Assembly: GCA_949825025.1 (NCBI GenBank)
Contig: OX463787.1
Coordinates: forward strand, 15,125,707-15,189,706
Length of the DNA: 64,000 nucleotides
From: Siphlonurus alternatus
Lineage: Eukaryota > Arthropoda > Insecta > Ephemeroptera > Siphlonuridae
Direction: 5' to 3'
Shown here in pieces: positions 44,174-64,000 of the stretch (position 1 is the first letter of the stretch; each line of letters opens with the position of its first letter). The notes under the pieces are model-generated. The model saw only the letters and a program-made list of their open reading frames with translations, was not told the DNA's origin and made no database searches. The position numbers and the translations under genes were made by a program.

Positions 44174-44338
44174 AAGGGGCGCGATTCATAAAGCAGTTAG
44201 CCAAATTTTTAACCACGTTTAGCTGAACCATGTTTAACTAGGTGGTTTAACACGTTAAACAGGTATAAAGTTAAACATGTTTAAGCTAAATTTGCATGGT
44301 TAGAAACCTGGCTAACTGCTTCGTGAATCGTGCCACGA
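44174..44338. repeat. GATTCACGAAGCAGTTAGCC foldback MITE at CAP-A 3' end
   Basis: GGGGCGCGATTCATAAAGCA to TGCTTCGTGAATCGTGCCAC; arms AACCACGTTTAGCTGAACCA. Begins 22 nt beyond the CAP-A stop. Confidence 0.8.
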
Positions 44339-44359
44339 TTTAACATTTAATAATAATTA

Positions 44360-49467
<5,108 letters not shown>

Positions 49468-49977
49468 CCTACCCAGGAAAAAATACGATTTTTTCCATTA
49501 GTATTATTTATTTTATTAAATCGACTAATTGTACACACCATTCGAATAAAATTTTTCGATCCGACCATGTTAAAGTATGACCATTTTATTATAGTATAAT
49601 CTTTTTATCTGAATTGAATGTATACCCCAATAGTATGTGCATATTAGTGATAGAAATTGTTATACATATTTTTTTACTTGAATAATTATAATTATGCTCT
49701 CTTGTAAAATCTAAATGTATTAATGAAAGGGTAGGTCTTATTGAAATTAATTTTGAAATATCTCAGTTGATAATATTCTTGCAAGTGATGAGTCAAACAA
49801 CGTATTTCCCGAATTATTCAAAAAGTGCATAAAACAACTTCTATCCTGATCATTTAAATTTTTTCATTTTATCATTATAAATTTGGTTATAATGTAAACA
49901 ATATATTTAATGAATTCTTATGTTTGGCTTCATTAAATTATAAAATATAAACGGTCGAGATGAATGACATTTCCTAC

Positions 49978-50011
49978 CTTCGGATCCAGAGATACATCAA
50001 CAGTTATACTG
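49978..50011 (-). other. CAP-A 5' untranslated exon
   Basis: From an initiator-like ACAGT (50,008-50,012) to a donor after CCGAAG (GTAGGAA, 49,977-49,971). It is the counterpart of the CAP-B UTR exon and pairs with the acceptor directly before ATG. UTR intron about 509 nt. Confidence 0.6.
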
Positions 50012-50035
50012 TAATTGTCACATCTTTGTTGCGAG

Positions 50036-50043
50036 TATTTATA
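50036..50043 (-). promoter_or_regulatory. CAP-A TATA box
   Basis: Minus strand TATAAATA within TTGTATAAATACTCGC, 24 nt before an ACAGT initiator-like site. CAP-B has the same 16-base block at the same spacing. Upstream similarity continues to about 50,090 (the ATTATTTAT and CAAAGTCAT region). Confidence 0.75.
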
Positions 50044-50090
50044 CAAATATGGTGCAACATAAAATAAATAATCAATTATGACTTTGCATT

Positions 50091-52002
50091 GTTATTTGTT
50101 ATAGATCGTAAAATTGAAATTATTTTATTAGGAACTATGCCGTAAAATTTGGTATTTAAAATAAAATGATAAAGAATATAATTACACATTTAATTGTAGA
50201 TTTTATAATGAAATAAATTGTGTTTAACAATATATTATAATTATATAAATAAAATTAGTAATTTATTAACGAATAATCTCATTTACTGCGTGACAAAAGT
50301 AGCAAACATTATATTTAATTACTATAATTAAATTAATTACTAATTAAATCTCGTTAACACAAATACACTGTTAATGAATAAATACCATGCAGTATCATAT
50401 TAGAGGTGATTGAGCTACCATTTGATGGCCGTGCTAACTCAAAGAGTGTGACAAGATAATACTGTAATGTATGATAATATAAAAATGATAATAATATGTT
50501 TTAATTTTCATGTTTCTTTTTTACAGGTATTAGCAATATTAAAATATTGTAAACATTATATACTCTTCACGATTCTTTATGTGTAATAAGTAATTACAAA
50601 TATAATAGATTTAGCACTATAATAGAGATATTATAATATTTAACAATAGTTATAGTAGAACACATAACAAGATATAAAATGATTTCATATTATTTTCTTT
50701 GAATTTAACATCGCATATTGCTTTATGAGGACGGTTTACTAAACAAATACCACTGTACAAATTCTTGTTGTTTATATATAAATTTAGTAGATATATTAAT
50801 TTTAATTATATTTATATATAAATTTTCAATTTTCATATTTTAAAACTAATCAAACAATTTTTTTAACTTTAAAAATGTATTTTTTATACGTATTATATTT
50901 TATTATTTTAAATTTTGACATAAAAATAAAACTTTTTTTTTATAAATAATGGTGGATACAACAAGGGTTAAAGGCAATCAATTTGTTAATTCAGGTTGCG
51001 TATTGTTTGTTGCAGCATTTATCATGTTATATATAAGTGAAATAAATGTTATAATAACAGTAGGAAGTGTTTATTCATTCAGTGATATTTTTTTTATTAT
51101 TTAAAATTCTTCATTGTTTTATTTCACTTGAAAAGTGACTGGGATTTAATTTGACATGAGCTGCTATTTGATAACCGTCCGAATTCAGTGTGCGCACTAT
51201 ATAACTACCCATTTCAAAATTATATAAAATTTTGACTCCAAAAATATAAAATTTAACAGTAATAATAATTATCCTATGGAAAGAGTTTTTCACATGATTT
51301 TCCTCGAACTCCCAATCTTGACATCATAAGGGCTATCAAAAAAAAAAAAAAAAATTTAAAACTGATAATACCTTATTACGGTGTTTTATTATAAATTTAT
51401 TGGATATATTATATTATTTTTGTTGAATTAAATAAAAATATTTAAACTTTAAATTATTAGAAATAAAATGCTTTTCAGCTTATTTTAATTACTTATATTA
51501 AATTAGAAATTTAATTTTATTGTATATTACAGTTGATTTATTTTAATTTCTAATGTAAAAATAAAACTTTTTTGTATAAATTATATTCTTGACCAATTAT
51601 TATTATGAAATATAAAGTGTCAATCTTTTCGGCAACCAAATCTCCATGCATAACTTTTACATTAATTAATAAAAGATAATTAATGTGTTAACATAAACCT
51701 TATGAAACATTTTTTTTAATCAAATACAGAAAAAAAAATTGAAACTTTCTCTAGGTACATTAAAAACCACAATATATTTTTTATTTTTATTATAATCTTA
51801 TACACCATTCAAAAATACCCACAATTTTACAGTTACATTTTAACACTGCAAGATTATGTACACAGTAATACTGTCACAAGTCACCTCAATTTCGATGGTT
51901 ATTAAAATTCAGGGTACACCACCCAACAATGACAATGTTATATAACATAATAGATATAAGATATATAATAACATTCAATATAAATAATTTAAGAAGAACG
52001 TA
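50091..52002. other. Intergenic DNA between CAP-A and CAP-B
   Basis: AT-rich. AGTGTGCGCACTATATAAC at 51,187 and AGCGCACTATATAGATAT at 44,156 are similar short blocks, perhaps shared CAP flanking sequence. No coding exon seen. Confidence 0.5.
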
Positions 52003-56188
<4,186 letters not shown>

Positions 56189-56285
56189 CCTACACAGAAA
56201 AACAATAAATTACAATCATAATAATCCCTACAATAAAATGCATTAGTAAATAAATTTTTCGTGCAAAGGGTAGTCATATTGACTG

Positions 56286-56620
56286 TTTTATTTCACTTTT
56301 CGGACTTTTACCTTTGCCGGTGTTTGATGTAATCCTTCTGTGTGTAGTATATTGCGATGGTAACTTACTGTTCGTGCACGTCACTAACACTTGCATGTAC
56401 TGCACATATCACTACGTTTCGAGAGTCAACCGCTCTCTTCCTCAGTCTCAGATCACCTGAGGAAGAGAGCGGTTGACTCTCGAAACGTAGTGATATGTGC
56501 AGTACATGCAAGTGTTAGTGACGTGCACGAACACTAAGTGACCATCGCAACATACTATTACATACAGAAGGATTACATCAAACACCGGCAAAGGTAAAAG
56601 TCCGAAAAGTGAAATAAAAT
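56286..56620. repeat. TTTTATTTCACTTTTCGGAC palindrome, copy 2 (CAP-B UTR intron)
   Basis: Near-perfect palindrome with arms of about 165 bp, centred at about 56,453 on CTCAGATCACCTGAGG. Almost identical to copy 1. Confidence 0.9.
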
Positions 56621-57074
56621 AATGTGGATATTAAATTAACTGTAAAAATTGTATGTAGCCTATATGTGTAGCGTACAGAAAAAAATCATGTGGTTTTAAA
56701 TTGACGAATACAAAATTATGTTTTCTTCTACAATAAATGGTGTAAATAAAATATTACTACAATGCTTTTTTTCCAAACATAGTTTATGTTTATATACTTC
56801 AATGAACAATCATACTATATTTAGCAGCTTTTAGTGAGTAGTTATATTGTCATCATTCTAGGTAACTCCTTCGTAAATTGAAATAATTTATTTTAAATTA
56901 AATAAATCACAGCAAAAATTAATTCATCGAATAAGTTATAAAAAATGAAATATTTTTTTGTATTACTAATTTTTTAAGGAATAAAAATTATTAATTTAAA
57001 GAATTCTTGTATTTGATTATAATATTAATATTAAATTACAAAGTTTCGTGGGGACATAGTATAACTTTCCTTAC

Positions 57075-57110
57075 CTTTAGCTTCCACAGATAAGTTTATA
57101 TAGTTGTACT
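57075..57110 (-). other. CAP-B 5' untranslated exon
   Basis: From ACAGT at 57,108-57,112 to the donor GTAAGG after CTAAAG at 57,075. It joins the acceptor before ATG at 56,189 after an 885-nt intron that carries a 335-bp palindromic element. Placement rests on parallel structure with CAP-A. Confidence 0.6.
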
Positions 57111-57135
57111 GTATTGAACTCATCTGTGTAGCGAG

Positions 57136-57143
57136 TATTTATA
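57136..57143 (-). promoter_or_regulatory. CAP-B TATA box
   Basis: TATAAATA within TTTGTATAAATACTCGC on the minus strand, 24 nt before ACAGT as in CAP-A. Conserved upstream block CAAAGTCATTGTTGATTATT at about 57,150-57,190. Confidence 0.75.
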
Positions 57144-57560
57144 CAAATCTGTTACAAGATAACATAAATAATCAACAATGACTTTGTATTCCACATCGCA
57201 AACATAAAAGGAAAAGACTTCGTACGTAACATGCAGGAAAAGTGTTTTCATAAATGATAAAATATTTTAATATTCTACGCATTATAAAGGTTATCTAATA
57301 TAATGAAAAGTGTTTACCATGCAGGAAAAGTTTGACAAAAATTCGTCAAATTTATATAAGCCACGAGATGATTGATGTACATCTAAAGATAACACTTTTT
57401 TTGTATAAATTTTTATAGAGGATAATGAAAATTCTGCATAAAATTTTTAATTGCTTATTCGAATAGAGGCTTCAAGTCAGCTGATTTTGCGGTGTTCTCA
57501 CCGTCTTAATTATCCAAACCCAAGTAAAATAAATATCACTTTTTTGGTATTAAAGAATTT

Positions 57561-57589
57561 TTTGAAAAAAAAAAAAAAAAAAAAAAAAA
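57561..57589. repeat. Poly-A run
   Basis: About 28 A, then TCTTGATTCCTTATC. No clear retroposon body on either side. Confidence 0.8.
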
Positions 57590-57699
57590 ATCTTGATTCC
57601 TTATCAGTAGACCCCTAAATGAGGAGGTAGAAGTTGGTTTCAAATTGATTGGTTTATAAATATATTACTGAGAAAAATTCAAATTTTCTAGCATGGTGA

Positions 57700-57990
57700 C
57701 TTATGTAGAAAATTTTTTCACCAGGGAACACTGAACACTGAATGAGATACGCATAATATGTTTGTAAACCCTGCACAGAGTGCACTTTCTACTATCTCAA
57801 TCGACCTTATGTCCATGTGTATAAGGTCAATATTGGGTGCAGAAAGTGTAGAATAGAATAATATCTTTATTTAGGCGATGTTTGGTCATATGACCATGCA
57901 TTCTTCCACAGTTACATAATAATCATGATAAATTTGTTAAACAAAACAAAACACAATCATTAGAAATACTCTGTGCAGGATTTATTAAAA
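57700..57990. mobile_element. Foldback element split by a LINE-type tail
   Basis: 57,765-57,852 resembles the element at 10,704-10,810 (TGCACTTTCT, TCGACCTTATG, GCAGAAAGTGTA). It is broken at 57,852 by about 115 bp starting ATAGAATAATATCTTTATTT, which on the minus strand reads as a LINE tail with AAATAAAGATATTATTC. The element end (CTCTGTGCAGGATTTA) resumes near 57,970. Confidence 0.5.
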
Positions 57991-58997
57991 TTATTTTGAA
58001 CGCTCTAATACTCAAAATCAAGATAAGAGGTGCTGTGAGGTTATATATAATATGTTAATAAATTCAACCCCTGATTCAGAGTCAGATGGCTTTTATTCAG
58101 AAAACAAATTTAATATTACAATACAAGTTTGGGTTTAAGTACAAGACTTTTTAACCAGAGCAGTCGTAAAAAAAAATTAAAAATACATTATTATGCATTG
58201 AATAAAAAATACATATTTATGAGACATAATTTCAATTAAAATAACAACCTCTGCAATTTTAACCCCTTATAAACAAAAAAAATGCAACCTGCACTACTTA
58301 ACTGCTAAAGGAGTTGTCTAGCTAAGAATTTTGCAGGCTTTAAACAAAATGGCGGCCAAATTTTTTAAAACACTGATGTTATTGCTGCATTAATGAATTT
58401 ATTTAATATTTATTAATAAAAAACATTTTTTATTTATACATACTTTTAATTAACAAAATTATTTTAAATATTATATTATTGATAAAAATTAATTAAAAAT
58501 TATTTAATTCAAATTTAGTCATGTTTTGTTTACTTCCCTATATTTCCCTACTATGTCATCACAGCTTTTAATAAAATGTTTTTAGAGTTATAAGGTTAAA
58601 AAAATGTGAACGTATTGACGACACACCATTCAAGATTCTATTATATATTTAAATATTCATTAAAGAGAAATAAATAGGGAGTTTTTCAGAGAGTTCAAAT
58701 TATGTATATTTAATTATTATTTAATTAAAATTGTCAATGATAAGACGCCTTTTAAAAAGGTCAAATCACTTGATAAGCAGAGTAAAATTTCGCAGGGAAA
58801 ACAGCTGCAATTAAGGAGGAAAGACGAGAGCTGGATTTTTGTAACTGTTATCATCGACTCAAGTGTTAAAGATAACATCATCGTGTCAGTGACAAGAGCT
58901 CTTGAAGATACACTAATAACAGTAATTATTGCTGATTACAAATAAATAATTACGACTGATATTATGAGGAAAAATAATTACTCAAAGGATTTGTTAT
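57991..58997. other. Intergenic DNA upstream of the CAP relic
   Basis: 58,080-58,160 has TGGCTTTTATTCAGAAAACA, antisense of a retroposon-like 3' end with AATAAA. The rest is AT-rich with nothing recognised. Confidence 0.5.
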
Positions 58998-59160
58998 GCA
59001 ATGGGTGTGATTTACGAAGCAGTTAGCCATGATTCTAACCACGTTTAACTCAACCACGGTTAACATGGGTGGTTTAACACGTAAAACAGGTATAGTTAAA
59101 CGTGGTTAAGCTAAACGTGGTTAGAAAACCTAGTTAACTGCTTCGTGAATCGTACCGAAA
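58998..59160. repeat. GATTCACGAAGCAGTTAGCC foldback MITE
   Basis: GTGTGATTTACGAAGCAGTT to AACTGCTTCGTGAATCGTAC. Lies about 180 bp from the CAP relic exon. Confidence 0.8.
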
Positions 59161-59337
59161 AAATTTCTCGGGATTTTTTTTACGTGTTACAGCATTAATT
59201 CAAGGATTTTTACTAGGTACGATTTACATACATTATCGATTTCAGTCCATTTGTCTGTAGCATATAAAATGGAGATAGATAGAAATAGACGCTGACACGA
59301 CGAATTTGTTATTATGCTACTTTGTTTGCGATCTAAG

Positions 59338-59420
59338 CATCGTTTTCTTCGATCTTGGAATTACTTTCTTGGAACTTTACATTATTTTCTGATTTCATGC
59401 ATACTATGCCTGTCAAGCTG
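59338..59420 (-). pseudogene. Relic of a CAP last exon
   Basis: Plus-strand pieces TTTTCTTCGATCTTGGAA and ATTTTCTGATTTCATGCA resemble the antisense of the last exons of CAP-A (44,370-44,510), CAP-B (52,020-52,110) and CAP-C (61,010-61,050). No clear acceptor, motif or open frame survives. It may mark a fourth, mostly erased copy. Confidence 0.45.
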
Positions 59421-60030
59421 TAATTTACGATGATTGTTCTTAAATTTAATAGTAAATATAATAAAAAATAGAAATTTTTTAAATTTAAAAAAAAAATATT
59501 TTAAATTTGTTAAATTTTTGATTATAATTGTATATTAATTAAAAAAATATGTTTTGATAATTTTGTAACGTGTATTATAATAGATCTTGTTATATATTTT
59601 TGTTAAAACAATTTTTTTTTATATAAATTTTTCGTAAGTTGCCGACTGCATGTACGAAAATTCATTTCAATTTCAATTTTTGGTGCTTATTATTTTGTTG
59701 CTTAATACATCATATATTATGATGATTGTTGGTTTTCAGTTAACAATTATTCACATTATAAGTACAAGAATTACATTAAATATATTATATGCTAGTGACA
59801 TCAAAAATACAAACTTGTTTATTTTATATTTTATTTTTACCTACACCCAATATATTATTAAAATTATTAAAACACTATTATTAAATACCCACTTGCTATT
59901 ATTAAGTCAACCACATTTTTAATTTTAAAAACTACAATGTAATAATTTTTTGACTAAATGTAAGAGCCATATTCTACCAGAAGGGTGACAGGGATTGGCC
60001 AGAGATTTTATATTATAAAATATAAACTCT

Positions 60031-60735
60031 TTGGATTGGCTCTCACTGTGCTCTCATTATTTTGATGCAGGTACTAACTCAGCTAGGGTACACTGCGACA
60101 GTACTATACTAGATAATATGCACTCTACATATAGATATAATATTGTAGATATATTTTTGGAAGCGATTCACGAAAGCAGTTATCTAGAATTTTCAATAAC
60201 CACCTTTAGCCTAAATCATAGCCTAATTAGAGATGTACTTCAGCGGACTGATCTTTCTTTTTTTACTAACAAGTGTCTCTCTGGGATTTATGACTTTAAT
60301 GTATTTGGTCCTAATAGAGTTTCCATCACAACTCGTAGGGAAGGTATGAGAGGTTCTGGGATGGTGCTGTCAACCCCCCGAGGATACTCTAGTGCATACC
60401 TTTCCTCCTTCTTTCCAAGGGTTGTTAAAACATTTAATGGCCTGCCTGATGTTGAGAAAGAGATACTTTTAATACATTTGTTATAAGTTTTATCTACTGT
60501 GTATATATGTGTACTGTATATAATTATATATATATTTATTTTCTTCAATGTTTGTTATTATATTTGTTTTGACGAAGCAGTAATTTCTGATTTATTTGTT
60601 GGGGTGGCTGTTCACTTTGTGCTTAGGTTCTGCCTTTTGCAGTCCACCCATTGAGCTTACAGGTATTTTGTTGTAATATGCTGTATATATGTTGTCATTT
60701 AGCTCAATAAACATTTATTATTATTATTATTTATT
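60031..60735 (+). mobile_element. Truncated LINE 3' end
   Basis: The open frame to 60,486 contains FFTNKCLSGIYDFN, RVSITTRREGMRGSGM and SAYLSSFFPRVVKTFNGLP, the style of LINE polymerase C-termini. It is followed by a 240-nt UTR, CAATAAACATTT and an ATT-repeat tail at 60,716-60,731. The 5' boundary is uncertain: the first 50 or so codons of the frame may be host sequence. Confidence 0.6.
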
Positions 60736-60805
60736 AATCAATGGTACTAACCGCGATTAGTGGGAAAGCTGGATAATTATTTTTTTGAATCTCTTCCGAT
60801 AATAT

Positions 60806-60955
60806 TGCGCGCGAATCACGAAACAGTTAGCCAGGTTTCTAATATATATAACCACGTTTAGCTTAGCCACGTTTAACTATGCCTGTTTTATGTGTTAAAC
60901 CACCTAATTAAACGTGGTTAGAAACCTGGCTAACTGCTTCGTGAATCGCGCCCAA
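60806..60955. repeat. GATTCACGAAGCAGTTAGCC foldback MITE at CAP-C 3' end
   Basis: CGCGCGAATCACGAAACAGT to AACTGCTTCGTGAATCGCGC. Its near end is 20 nt past the CAP-C stop, like the element at the CAP-A 3' end. Confidence 0.8.
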
Positions 60956-60974
60956 TATTTAACATAAATAATAA

Positions 60975-63316
<2,342 letters not shown>

Positions 63317-63340
63317 CTGAAATAAAAAAAGAAGGGAAAA

Positions 63341-63358
63341 GGGGGGGGGGGGGGGGGG
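63341..63358. repeat. Poly-G run next to CAP-C exon 4
   Basis: Eighteen G, 25 bp upstream of the exon 4 acceptor on the minus strand (a C run in the pre-mRNA). Confidence 0.9.
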
Positions 63359-63474
63359 AATAGGTTTGATGAGTTTCAGAATTTAGTATTTTTATACCAC
63401 AAAGGGGGTATGAGGTGAATAAGTTTAGTTATTACGGATAAATTATCCAACCCAGTATTTACCTAATTAAACTT

Positions 63475-63640
63475 AAGAGACGTGGAAACCTCAGTTGCGA
63501 TGGTCGTAATTTCAACAGTGCCATAAATTAACTAACAAATGCAAAATGAGTGGATTTATCTCACAGCCTGAGTAAAAGGTTACTAAACGGGATTTGAACT
63601 CATGCGAGATCGTGTTGGAAATTGATGAAATTTATAAGAG
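63475..63640 (-). mobile_element. tRNA-headed SINE remnant
   Basis: The core GACCATCGCAACTGAGGTTT lies in sense at 63,482-63,505. A B-box-like GAGTTCAAATCCCG (sense) occurs near 63,593. Located upstream of CAP-C exon 4. Confidence 0.5.
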
Positions 63641-63667
63641 TGCACAGAGAGTGACTTTCTGTGAGTG

Positions 63668-63886
63668 TACAGTTAAATTGGTTTAACATTTCTTCCGGAA
63701 GTAGCCGGAAGTGTGAAGTATGCAGCTCTTCTGTTTGAAATTCAGTTTTGAAACTTTACAGAATGGTTTGAAATAAAAGTACTGACCTATGTGTGAAATT
63801 GTAACGCTGAAATACGAATAGGAAAACCAGAAACCTCTTACACTTTCGGCTACTTCCGGAGGGAATATCATGTAAATTTGACTAAT
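63668..63886. repeat. ETS-motif MITE, copy
   Basis: TACAGTTAAATTGGTTTAAC, CTTCCGGAAGTAGCCGGAAG to TTTCGGCTACTTCCGGAGGG, AAATTTGACTAATA. Confidence 0.85.
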
Positions 63887-64000
63887 AATCAAATTTACAT
63901 GATATTCCCTCTGAAAGTGTAGGGTTTCTATCCTTCCTGTTTGTATTTCAGTGTTGCATGCAATTTCATATAAAAGTCAGTATTTTTATAACTTAACAAC
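63887..64000. repeat. ETS-motif MITE, cut by the window end
   Basis: ATCAAATTTACATGATATTC and TCTGAAAGTGTAGGGTTTCT begin another copy directly after the previous one. Confidence 0.75.

Overview
This is an AT-rich nuclear segment from an animal, almost certainly an arthropod and probably an insect. It has long introns, GT-AG splicing, several microsatellite types and a very high load of short interspersed elements. I cannot name the species from the sequence. No bacterial-type gene organisation is present. Coding DNA is well under 3% of the window, and most open frames longer than 60 codons are chance frames or lie inside repeats.

Two gene systems can be supported, both on the minus strand. 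(1) A three-exon gene for a small two-pass membrane protein of the SPEC3/stum family has exons at 39,748-39,888, 7,250-7,400 and 3,222-3,436. The phases join cleanly to give 168 codons, with a 32-kb first intron. (2) From about 44 kb to the right edge lies a tandem cluster of secreted CAP/antigen-5-like (venom-allergen-5 family) genes. CAP-A (44,360-49,467) is divergent and carries a frameshifting length change. CAP-B (52,003-56,188) is complete at 280 codons. CAP-C (60,975-63,316) is cut by the window edge. A relic of another CAP last exon lies near 59,340. Exon sizes (145, 122, 82, 170-179, 101, 98) and a 60-61-nt last intron are shared. CAP-A and CAP-B also share a TATA box, an initiator-like site at identical spacing, and a short 5' UTR exon.

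Region by region: 0.1-9.5 kb holds the 3' end of the SPEC3-like gene among nested foldback MITEs. 9.5-39 kb is intronic and repeat-filled: TTAA-flanked hairpin elements, a MITE family whose ends carry paired CCGGAAGT (ETS-type) motifs, 5S-rRNA- and tRNA-headed SINEs sharing a core domain, and an internally deleted LINE-like element at 30.8-31.6 kb. 40-44 kb is mostly plain AT-rich DNA. 44-64 kb is the CAP cluster, whose introns are repeatedly invaded by the same MITE families.

The most unusual content is the density and diversity of non-autonomous elements. At least seven have TTAA at both ends with no transposase gene in the window. A CAP paralogue preserves an empty insertion site for one of them. 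These elements alter the genes around them: a duplicated splice donor, an inverted exon-1 copy, exons bracketed by inverted repeats, and a hairpin placed just after a poly(A) signal. All function calls are from reading the sequence; no database search was run.
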